NCBI GenBank assembly: GCA_024636135.1
Contig: JAGXHP010000090.1
Span: 1-5,070, forward strand
Source of the DNA: Chloroflexota bacterium
GTDB taxonomy: Bacteria; Chloroflexota; Limnocylindria; QHBO01
Length of the DNA: 5,070 nt
Direction of reading: 5' to 3'
Shown here in pieces: positions 1 to 5,070 of this stretch (positions are counted from its first letter, which is position 1; each line of letters begins with the position of its first letter). A program made the position numbers and the translations under genes. The notes beneath the pieces are model-generated. The model did not search any database and was not told the origin of the DNA. It was given only the letters and a program-made list of their open reading frames with translations.

Positions 1-264
1 CTGGCGCCACGTGCCTCCCGCGCGGTCGGCGAGGAGCCGGGCCAGGGTGGTCTTGCCGCTGCCCGGCGGCCCCCACAGCACGATCGAGGGTCGGTGGCCA
101 GGCTTCACGACCCGGGTCAGCGCACCGTCTTCCCCCACGAGATGCGGCTGCCCCACGAACTCCTCGAGCGTGCGCGGCCGCATCCGCGCGGCGAGCGGCG
201 CGTCGGCGCCCACCGTGTCGCCGAACAGCGGCTGGGTCGGCTCAGTCCGCGCGCGACGCGGCAT
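1..264 (-). CDS. rarA: Replication-associated recombination protein A (RarA/MgsA), N-terminal part, cut by left window edge
   Basis: This is an AAA+ ATPase of the RarA/MgsA/WRNIP1 family, related to clamp-loader subunits, which acts in the cytoplasm at stalled replication forks. Only the first 88 codons are in the window. The frame stays open to base 1, so the C-terminal part lies beyond the edge. Visible marks, in order: a short variable leader, the family signature PLAARMRP followed by TLEEFVGQPHLVG (about residues 22-43), and a Walker A loop GPPGSGKTT (about residues 67-75) after the hydrophobic strand SIVLW. The order and spacing match the start of E. coli RarA. The ATG at 264 is preferred because GGGGTGA (273-267 on the minus strand) lies just upstream at good Shine-Dalgarno distance. 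An in-frame GTG at 270 would sit inside that site. The gene is transcribed divergently from the hydrolase. Walker B, sensor and oligomerisation regions cannot be judged here. Confidence 0.93.
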   Translation of the reverse strand, partial: MPRRARTEPTQPLFGDTVGADAPLAARMRPRTLEEFVGQPHLVGEDGALTRVVKPGHRPSIVLWGPPGSGKTTLARLLADRAGGTWRQ

Positions 265-388
265 GTTCACCCCACTGGTGGAAGTCCATGGGCCGATTAT
301 GGGGCGCTGCCGGCCAAGGGCGAGGGCCATGGTACGGTGGGAACCCCGATCCGGCGAATGCGAGCGCTGGCACACGAAGGGAGCGCGA
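265..388. promoter_or_regulatory. Divergent intergenic region between rarA and the alpha/beta hydrolase
   Basis: This 124-base spacer must hold the start signals for both divergent genes. On the minus strand, CATAAT (301-296) matches the sigma-70 type -10 consensus at five of six positions. It would start transcription near 289, about 25 bases before the rarA ATG. On the plus strand, TACGGT (333-338) fits the loose TAnnnT -10 pattern and would leave a leader of roughly 45 bases before the hydrolase. I see no good -35 box at 16-18 bases from either, so both assignments are weak. No operator-like inverted repeat stands out. Confidence 0.35.
376..383 (+). promoter_or_regulatory. Ribosome binding site that fixes the hydrolase start
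   Basis: GAAGGGAG lies five bases before the ATG at 389 and is a good Shine-Dalgarno match. It decides the start. The reading frame is open far upstream (to base 11), but that extension runs antisense to the conserved rarA N-terminus and looks nothing like a hydrolase, whereas the fold begins soon after 389. Confidence 0.75.
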
Positions 389-1324
389 ATGTCCGCCAGC
401 CGCTCCGCGGCCTCGGCTGCGTACGAGACCATCGAGTTCATGTCCGACGGGGCCATCCTTCGGGGCCGCGTGTATCTTCCCAAGCGACTCCCTTCGCCGG
501 TCGTTGTCATGGGTCACGGCTTCTCGGCGACGATCCCCATGGTCATGGACCGTTACGCAGAGTGTTTTCGCAACCGCGGCCTGGCGGTCCTCGCGGTCGA
601 TCACCGGGGACATGGCTCCAGCGACGGCGATCCGCGCGGTGAGATCAACCTCTGGGTGCAGGCACGCGGATTCATCGACGCAATCGGCGCGGCGTTGAGC
701 CTCAGCGGGCGAGGAGACTCCCCCATTGCGCTCTGGAGCGACAGCCTCGGTGCCCGTGTCGCGCTCGGCGTTGCGGCACTCGACGATCGGATCGGGGCCC
801 TCGTCTGCCAGGTGCCCGCTCTCGGTGAGGTGGTCGGGGCTGGTGATCCGGACGGAACGCGGCTGGCCGCCATGGAGGAGTTCCTGGCAGACGGGGACAT
901 CCGCCGACCATCGGACACGTGGACCTCGATGCCGGTGGTTTCCTCATACCAGGCGACGATGTCGTCCGCGCTCAAGCCACTGACTGCCTTTCGCTGGTTC
1001 ATCGAGTACGGGGGTCGCTATGGCTCAGGCTGGACGAACCGGATCGTGGCCACCGCGCCGAGCGACGCACCCGACTTCGACCCAGCTGCCTGCGCGACGC
1101 GCGTGGACGTCCCGACCATGTTTGCGATGTCGGCCGACGACGAGATGCCCGGCGCCGTCAGTGACGTGACGCGTGCGGTATTCGACCGAATCGCCGGCCC
1201 CAAGAAACTGATCGAAGTGGAGGGAGGTCACTTCGGGCTGCTGGAATACCCGAGCGCGGCATTCGATGCGGCCAGCCAGGCGCAGGCAGCCTTCCTGGCT
1301 CGATCACTGGCGCTCGAGGAGTGA
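389..1324 (+). CDS. Alpha/beta hydrolase (serine hydrolase, substrate unknown)
   Basis: A 311-residue cytoplasmic hydrolase of the alpha/beta fold, with no signal peptide or membrane segment. The fold shows from the first strands (YETIEFMSDGAILRGRVYLP) to the end. An oxyanion-hole loop MGHGF (H43-G44) follows strand VVV. VLAVDHRGHGSSDG (about residues 67-80) is the usual strand and loop before the cap. The nucleophile elbow reads WSDSLGA, with Ser119 the likely nucleophile. Asp250 or Asp251 (SADDEMPG) and His281 (EGGHFGLLEYP) complete the triad at normal spacing. The elbow is S-x-S-x-G rather than G-x-S-x-G, a Gly-to-Ser change at the first position, which is tolerated in some members. Family relatives include esterases, lipases, dienelactone hydrolases and S9/S15/S33-type peptidases, and I cannot choose among them. 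The stop overlaps a possible GTG start of the next gene, so the two are probably co-transcribed and may act on the same substrate. Confidence 0.9.
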   Translation: MSASRSAASAAYETIEFMSDGAILRGRVYLPKRLPSPVVVMGHGFSATIPMVMDRYAECFRNRGLAVLAVDHRGHGSSDGDPRGEINLWVQARGFIDAIGAALSLSGRGDSPIALWSDSLGARVALGVAALDDRIGALVCQVPALGEVVGAGDPDGTRLAAMEEFLADGDIRRPSDTWTSMPVVSSYQATMSSALKPLTAFRWFIEYGGRYGSGWTNRIVATAPSDAPDFDPAACATRVDVPTMFAMSADDEMPGAVSDVTRAVFDRIAGPKKLIEVEGGHFGLLEYPSAAFDAASQAQAAFLARSLALEE

Positions 1325-1334
1325 GAAACCCGGC

Positions 1335-1339
1335 AGGAG
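1335..1339 (+). promoter_or_regulatory. Internal ribosome binding site favouring the 1345 start of the flavoprotein
   Basis: AGGAG lies five bases before a GTG at 1345. The other in-frame GTG, at 1321, overlaps the hydrolase stop (GTGA), but its only purine-rich sequence, GAGGA, is directly adjacent with no spacer. The downstream GTG therefore has the better ribosome site. Coupled restart at 1321 stays possible and would add eight residues. Confidence 0.55.
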
Positions 1340-1344
1340 AGCAC

Positions 1345-2559
1345 GTGGAGGCGCTCGTGATCGGCGGCGGGTCCGCCGGCCTGGCCGTGAGCCACCAGCT
1401 CGCCCGCAACGGCGTCGACCACGCCGTGCTCGAGCGGGGCCGGATTGGTCAGTCCTGGCGTGACCGGTGGGACAGCTTCTGCCTGGTGACCCCGAACTGG
1501 TCCGTGCAGCTCCCTGACGGCGCGTACGACGGGAGCGATCCGGACGGCTTCATGCCACGAGACGAGATCGTGGCGTTCCTCGAACGATACGCCTCCCACT
1601 CGGGAGCCACGCTACGCGAGGGGGTGGAGGTGCGGTCCCTTGAGAGTGCCGAGTCCGATGGTTTCGTTGCCAGGACCTCCGCCGGCGACCTTCATGCCCG
1701 CCACGCTATCGTGGCGACCGGTGCGTATCAGCGTTCGCACCGCCCTCCCGGCTCCGACTCCCTGCCTGACGGCCTGTTGCAGATCGATCTCGGCGGCTAT
1801 CGCAACGAGACGGCACTCCCTCCCGGCGAGGTGCTGATCGTGGGCAGCGGCCAGTCCGGTTGCCAGCTCGCCGAAGAGCTCCATGAGGCGGGTCGCGAGG
1901 TGACGCTCGCGTGTGGCAAGGCTCCCTGGGCGCCGCGAACCATCGGCGGACGCGACGCCGTGTGGTGGCTCGAGGAGTCGGGCTTCCTTGACGGCACCGT
2001 GGCATCGCTCCCATCGCCGAAGGCGCGACTCGGGGCAAACATCCTGGCGACCGGCCATGGCACGCCGCATGACCTTCACCTGCGCACGCTTCGGGGCCTC
2101 GGCATCACGCTCGTCGGTCACTTCACGGGCGCCGCGGACGGCCGAGCGCGATTCGCCCAGGATCTGGCGGAAACGGTCGCATGGGGCGACGCGCGGTACG
2201 CCGACCTGGCCAAGGTATTCCGGGCGTCCGCCCCGCGCCTCGGACAACCTGTGCCGGACCTGCCAGACCCTGAGCCGTTCGACGCCCAGTCGCCCGAGTT
2301 CGTCGCGCTCGATGGATTTGGCGCAGTGATCTTTGCCGGAGGCTTCCGTCCGGACTATGGGGCCTGGCTGCCGTGGCCAGACGCCTTCGATGATCTCGGA
2401 TTCCCGATTCAGAACGACGGCGCGAGCACCGTCGTCGCCGACCTCTACTTCGTGGGCGTTCCGTTCCTTCGGAATCGCAAGTCGCCGCTGCTCCTTGGCG
2501 TCGGGCAGGACGCGACGGTGGTTGCGGATACCATCGCCGCTCGCGTCGCCCAGGGCTGA
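1345..2559 (+). CDS. FAD/NAD(P)-dependent oxidoreductase, flavin-monooxygenase-like
   Basis: A soluble 404-residue flavoprotein with two Rossmann folds. The first begins at once with VIGGGSAG (G7-x-G9-x-x-G12, FAD binding), followed by the acidic strand end VLERGRIGQSWRDRWDSFCLVTPNW (about residues 29-53). The RWDSF-LVTPNW block is typical of bacterial CzcO-like flavoproteins, including those named MSMEG_0569-family flavin-dependent oxidoreductases. VATGAY (residues 123-128) is the ATG motif. The second nucleotide fold is VLIVGSGQSG (163-172), expected to bind NAD(P)H. FAGGFRPDY (about 331-338) is the C-terminal FAD-contact strand, and the protein ends with GVGQDATVVADTIAAR. These features support a flavin monooxygenase or related oxidoreductase; the substrate is unknown. 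The stretch LQIDLGGYRN has Asp148 where I recall relatives having a His (LQLHSSDYRN), so it departs from the monooxygenase fingerprint. A GTG at 1321 is the alternative start, overlapping the upstream hydrolase stop. The pair is likely an operon. Confidence 0.88.
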   Translation: MEALVIGGGSAGLAVSHQLARNGVDHAVLERGRIGQSWRDRWDSFCLVTPNWSVQLPDGAYDGSDPDGFMPRDEIVAFLERYASHSGATLREGVEVRSLESAESDGFVARTSAGDLHARHAIVATGAYQRSHRPPGSDSLPDGLLQIDLGGYRNETALPPGEVLIVGSGQSGCQLAEELHEAGREVTLACGKAPWAPRTIGGRDAVWWLEESGFLDGTVASLPSPKARLGANILATGHGTPHDLHLRTLRGLGITLVGHFTGAADGRARFAQDLAETVAWGDARYADLAKVFRASAPRLGQPVPDLPDPEPFDAQSPEFVALDGFGAVIFAGGFRPDYGAWLPWPDAFDDLGFPIQNDGASTVVADLYFVGVPFLRNRKSPLLLGVGQDATVVADTIAARVAQG

Positions 2560-2597
2560 CGCCGCTCGGCGACCCAAGGCCCGACCTCCACCCCGAT

Positions 2598-2603
2598 TAT
2601 CAT
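2598..2603 (+). promoter_or_regulatory. Probable -10 element of a leaderless transcript
   Basis: TATCAT matches TATAAT at five of six positions and ends seven bases before the ATG at 2611, so transcription would begin at or next to the A of that ATG. There is no Shine-Dalgarno sequence before either candidate start (2602 or 2611), which fits a leaderless mRNA. No clear -35 box is seen about 17 bases upstream. The element lies in the 51-base gap after the flavoprotein stop and would give the aminotransferase-phosphatase pair its own promoter. Confidence 0.5.
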
Positions 2604-2610
2604 GCGCGGC

Positions 2611-3768
2611 ATGGAACAGAACCTTCGCACCCCGGGCCCGACGCCGATCCCCGATGCGGTGCGCGACGCCCAGGCGCAGCAGATGATCGACCACCGCGGC
2701 ACGGAGTTCGCGGAGCTGCTGCGCGAGACCTCGGCCGGGCTGGCCGAGCTCATCGGTACGCAGCACGAGGTCATGCTGCTGACGGGCTCCGGGACCGGCG
2801 CGCTCGAGGCGGCGGTCGTCAACACGCTGTCACCAGGCGACCGTGTCCTGGTCGTGACGATCGGCTCGTTCGGCGACCGCTTCGCGCAGATCGCGACCGC
2901 CTTCGGGGCCTCCGTGGAGCGCTTCGAGGTCGAGTGGGGCCAGGCCGCCGATCCGGCCGCGCTGCGCGAGCACCTGGCCTCGACGGAGCCGTATGGGGCC
3001 GTGCTCGTCACTCATAACGAGACCTCGACGGGCGTCGCCAACCCCCTGCGTGAGCTGGCCGAGGTCGTGCGCGCCGCCCCCGGCGATCCGCTCCTCATCG
3101 TCGACGGCATCAGCGGCCTGGGTGCCATGCCGTTCGAGATGGACGCCTGGGGCGTCGACCTCGTGGTCAGTGCCAGCCAGAAGGCGTGGATGGCATCACC
3201 GGGCATCGCCATCGCGGCGATCGGCGAGCGCGCACGCGCCGCCGGCGAGACCGCGCGCATGCCGCGCTACTACTGGGATTTCGCCGAGGCGCGCTCGTGG
3301 GCCGGCAAGGGCCAGACGCCATGGACCCCGGCGATCGCCGTGCTCTACGGCCTGCGGGTCGGGGTCGGCCGGCTGCGCGAGGAGGGCCGTGAGCGCACCT
3401 GGGCGCGCCATGCGGCCATCGCGTCCGCGGTCGTCGCCGGCATCGAGGCGCTGAGCCTGCGCCCGGTCGCGCCACCGGCGCATCGGTCGGGAACCGTGAC
3501 GGCCGCATGGCTGCCGGACGGCTTCGAATGGGGCGCGTTCAACGCCCGGATGCGCGAACGGGGCCTCGTCATCGCCGGCGGCCAGGGCAAGTGGAGCGGG
3601 AAGATCCTGCGCTTCGGCCACATGGGCGACGTCGGGATCGACGAGATGTCGGACGCCGTGCGGCTCATGGGCGAGTCGCTGGCCGAGTTCGGCATGCCGG
3701 CCGACGGCTCGTCGGCGGCGGACGCCGTGCGCCGGGCGTTCGAATCGACAGCCGCGTCGGTGCGGTGA
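2611..3768 (+). CDS. Class V aminotransferase, alanine/serine-glyoxylate (pyruvate) aminotransferase family
   Basis: A 385-residue PLP enzyme of fold type I, cytoplasmic, normal length for the family. It should move an amino group from a small amino acid (alanine or serine) to glyoxylate or pyruvate. The start MEQNLRTPGPTPIP is the classic N-terminus, followed by MIDHRG. GSGTGALEAAV (about residues 57-67) forms the PLP phosphate loop. HNETSTGV is the conserved substrate and cofactor loop. Asp165 in VDGISGLGA should contact the PLP ring nitrogen, and Lys191 in SASQKAWMASPG is the Schiff-base lysine. Arg334 in ILRFGHMGDVG is the expected carboxylate-binding arginine. All key residues are present. 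The ATG at 2611 is preferred over 2602 because it aligns with the family start and with a leaderless -10 element. Relatives include serine-pyruvate aminotransferase and the ureidoglycine-glyoxylate enzyme PucG, but no purine-catabolism genes lie nearby. The stop overlaps the next start by four bases. Confidence 0.93.
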   Translation: MEQNLRTPGPTPIPDAVRDAQAQQMIDHRGTEFAELLRETSAGLAELIGTQHEVMLLTGSGTGALEAAVVNTLSPGDRVLVVTIGSFGDRFAQIATAFGASVERFEVEWGQAADPAALREHLASTEPYGAVLVTHNETSTGVANPLRELAEVVRAAPGDPLLIVDGISGLGAMPFEMDAWGVDLVVSASQKAWMASPGIAIAAIGERARAAGETARMPRYYWDFAEARSWAGKGQTPWTPAIAVLYGLRVGVGRLREEGRERTWARHAAIASAVVAGIEALSLRPVAPPAHRSGTVTAAWLPDGFEWGAFNARMRERGLVIAGGQGKWSGKILRFGHMGDVGIDEMSDAVRLMGESLAEFGMPADGSSAADAVRRAFESTAASVR

Positions 3769-4442
3769 GCGGTCGCCGGCTCCTGCTCGTCCGTCACGGT
3801 GTGACGGACTGGAATCGCCAGGGACGATTCCAGGGGCACCTCGACCCACCGCTCGCCGATGACGGCCTGGCCGAGGCCAGCCTGCTGGGTGCCAGGCTTG
3901 CCGCCGATAACGAGCTTCGCCCCGTCCGGATCATCAGCTCGACGCTGGCTCGCGCGTTCGAGACGGCGCGGGCCATCGGAACACCGGTCGACATCGAGGT
4001 CGAGCCCGACGCTCGGCTGATCGAGATCGGCCAGGGCGAGTGGGAAGGACGAACCCACGACGAGCTGGCGAAGAGCGATGCCGATCGCTACGCGGCCTGG
4101 CGCAACGACGCCGGGATTCGCCAGCCGCCCGGCGGCGAGGCACTCGACGAGGCAACCCGACGCGTGACGGATCTCCTCGCCGACCTCGACGAGGCCGATT
4201 CGGCCGGCCCGGTGTGCCTCGTCAGCCACGGAGGCACCCTGCGCATCCTCGCCCGCGCGCTCTTCGGTCGGGACGTGGAGGCTCCGTGGAGCTTCGACGT
4301 CGACAACGCCTCGCTCAGCGTGTGCACGGAGCTCGGTCCGTCCGAGGGCTGGCGGCTCGAGCGATGGAACGACACCATGCACCTCCTCGGCAGCATGGAT
4401 ACCCACGTCGACGAGGCCGAGGGGCGGCCGCTGGCGCTCTAG
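3765..4442 (+). CDS. Histidine phosphatase family protein (phosphoglycerate-mutase-like)
   Basis: A 225-residue cytoplasmic enzyme of the histidine phosphatase superfamily, branch 1, the usual length. LLLVRHGVTDWNRQGRFQGHLDPPL opens the domain, and His11 is the residue that becomes phosphorylated, next to Arg10. SSTLARAFETA carries phosphate-binding Arg63. LIEIGQGEWEG carries Glu87, the likely acid. VSHGGTLR carries the second catalytic His155. The tail FDVDNASLS and RWNDTMHL are also family marks. The catalytic set is complete. The start is the GTG at 3765, inside the GTGA overlap with the aminotransferase stop. The longer open frame upstream is only the aminotransferase read in another frame. 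No good Shine-Dalgarno site is seen, so translation probably depends on coupling. Substrates in this family range from phosphoglycerate to phosphoserine, sugar phosphates and alpha-ribazole phosphate. The neighbour makes phosphoserine worth testing, but sequence alone does not decide it. Confidence 0.92.
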   Translation: MSGRRLLLVRHGVTDWNRQGRFQGHLDPPLADDGLAEASLLGARLAADNELRPVRIISSTLARAFETARAIGTPVDIEVEPDARLIEIGQGEWEGRTHDELAKSDADRYAAWRNDAGIRQPPGGEALDEATRRVTDLLADLDEADSAGPVCLVSHGGTLRILARALFGRDVEAPWSFDVDNASLSVCTELGPSEGWRLERWNDTMHLLGSMDTHVDEAEGRPLAL

Positions 4443-4455
4443 CGCGTCCCGCGCT
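4441..4455. repeat. Short perfect inverted repeat between convergent genes, possible weak terminator
   Basis: AGCGCG and CGCGCT pair perfectly as a six-base stem around a three-base TCC loop. The repeat spans the phosphatase stop and nearly all of the 15-base gap to the opposing stop at 4458. A bidirectional terminator is plausible from position, but no T-run follows on either strand and such short GC palindromes are common at this GC content. Confidence 0.3.
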
Positions 4456-4457
4456 CC

Positions 4458-5070
4458 CTAGTCACCTCGTCGGACGAGCCGGCGCAGCGATCGCCGCACC
4501 GTCAGCCAGACCAGGGGCAGTCGCAGGCGGGCCCATGCTTCGTCGAGGCGGGAGGTTGCCGCCGCCGTCATGCGCTTGCCGGAGTACGCCTGCCACACCT
4601 TCCCATCGGCCACGGTGCGAATCGGCTCCACCTGCGCCGGCAGCTGCTCCTCGAGCCAACCGGAGTACTCGTAGATCGTCTCCGAGGGCCGTGGGCCGAC
4701 GCCGGCCCGCTCGGCGGCCAGCGTCAGCTGCTTCCAGGCGCGGTCGCCGGCCGGAAGGAAGCGCCAGCTGCGTCGCGCACGCCGCATCCGGAACCAGACG
4801 AACGCGGCGGCACCGACGAGCAGAGCGCCGACCAGCAGGGCGTTGCCACCACGCGCGGTATCGGCTGCTCCGGGGGCGTCGGGCCGGGCAGCATCCACGC
4901 CGCCATCGATGAAGTCGACCGAGGGCAGCGCGTTGATCCCGCGGCGATCGGCCGGATCGAGCTCGAAGTCGAGCAGCGGATCGCGACCGTTGCCCGGCGG
5001 GGTGACCGTGGACGGGTCGCCCGTTGGCCGCACGAACCGCGGGTCGATCGACTTGGTGGACTCGAAGATC
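4458..5070 (-). CDS. Membrane protein with DUF4129-like C-terminal domain, probable transglutaminase-like (TgpA-type) protein, C-terminal part
   Basis: The last 204 residues of a larger protein. The frame is open to the right edge (it reads IFESTKSIDPRF before the first GTG at 5033), so this GTG is probably not the true start. In order: a proline- and glycine-rich, acidic stretch, probably outside the membrane; one hydrophobic helix NALLVGALLVGAAAFVWF (bases about 4791-4844); a strongly basic RMRRARRSWR that marks the cytoplasmic side; and a cytoplasmic tail WKQLTLAAERAGVGPRPSETIYEYSGWLEEQLP, then VWQAYSGKR (about 4574-4736). This tail has the DUF4129 pattern: helix, G-x-x-x-P-x-E-T-x-x-E-Y, then an aromatic-rich helix. 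DUF4129 tails of this layout often end DUF3488/transglutaminase-core membrane proteins (TgpA-like). The core would lie outside the window, so that name is inference. The gene converges on the phosphatase gene. Confidence 0.72.
   Translation of the reverse strand, partial: IFESTKSIDPRFVRPTGDPSTVTPPGNGRDPLLDFELDPADRRGINALPSVDFIDGGVDAARPDAPGAADTARGGNALLVGALLVGAAAFVWFRMRRARRSWRFLPAGDRAWKQLTLAAERAGVGPRPSETIYEYSGWLEEQLPAQVEPIRTVADGKVWQAYSGKRMTAAATSRLDEAWARLRLPLVWLTVRRSLRRLVRRGD

Noticed and set aside
11..388. Open frame extending the hydrolase upstream to base 11
   Set aside because: It is antisense to the conserved rarA N-terminus, has a low-complexity Arg/Pro/Ser composition, and the ATG at 389 has a good ribosome site.
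2560..2571. CGCC-GCTC-GGCG hairpin after the flavoprotein stop as a terminator
   Set aside because: The stem is only four base pairs with no T-run after it; this is chance-level in sequence of this GC content.
1612..2766. 384-codon open frame on the minus strand
   Set aside because: It lies opposite the flavoprotein and the start of the aminotransferase, has Arg/Ala-rich shadow composition and no recognisable motif. Long antisense frames are expected at this GC content.
3507..3764. N-terminal extension of the phosphatase frame
   Set aside because: It overlaps the aminotransferase coding region, is arginine-rich with no motif, and the phosphatase fold begins right after the GTG at 3765.
3345..4406. 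353-codon open frame on the minus strand
   Set aside because: It is antisense to two genes with complete catalytic motifs and shows no domain features of its own.
4040..4912. 290-codon plus-strand open frame spanning the convergent junction
   Set aside because: It is out of frame with the phosphatase and antisense to the DUF4129-like protein. Its composition is almost entirely Arg, Pro, Ala and Gly.
1..5070. Defence island, biosynthetic cluster, CRISPR array or mobile element
   Set aside because: I saw no repeat array, transposase, integrase, toxin-antitoxin pair or carrier-protein gene. All genes fit common families.

Overview
The window comes from a GC-rich bacterial chromosome. Sampled 60-base rows run from about 62% to 82% GC, and codons favour G or C in third position. 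It carries ordinary bacterial housekeeping and metabolic genes. I see no rRNA, tRNA, CRISPR array, insertion sequence or phage gene. High GC, GTG starts, tight GTGA gene couplings and one probable leaderless transcript would suit a Chloroflexota-like or actinobacterial lineage. This is an inference from style, not a proven assignment.

Layout, left to right. (1) On the minus strand, the N-terminus of the AAA+ ATPase RarA runs off the left edge (1-264). (2) A 124-base divergent intergenic region (265-388) follows. (3) A plus-strand pair: an alpha/beta hydrolase (389-1324) and a two-dinucleotide-binding-domain flavoprotein oxidoreductase (1345-2559, or from 1321). These genes abut or overlap and probably share an mRNA. 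(4) A second plus-strand pair: a class V PLP-dependent aminotransferase of the alanine/serine-glyoxylate type (2611-3768) and a histidine phosphatase (3765-4442), overlapping by four bases (GTGA). (5) Facing these, a minus-strand gene enters from the right edge and ends at 4458. It encodes the C-terminus of a membrane protein with a DUF4129-like tail, probably a transglutaminase-like (TgpA-type) protein. The convergent gap is 15 bases.

How the genes may work together. A monooxygenase-like flavoprotein next to an alpha/beta hydrolase fits oxidation followed by hydrolysis of a small organic substrate, but the substrate cannot be read from sequence. The aminotransferase-phosphatase pair may be a small amino-acid (serine/glycine/glyoxylate) module, since some histidine phosphatases act on phosphoserine; this is also inference. 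RarA (replication-fork maintenance) and the membrane protein look unrelated to either pair.

I found no convincing undescribed multi-gene system. The points most worth a second look are the leaderless promoter signature before the aminotransferase, a family-typical histidine that appears replaced in the flavoprotein, the non-canonical nucleophile elbow of the hydrolase, and the two coupled enzyme pairs.
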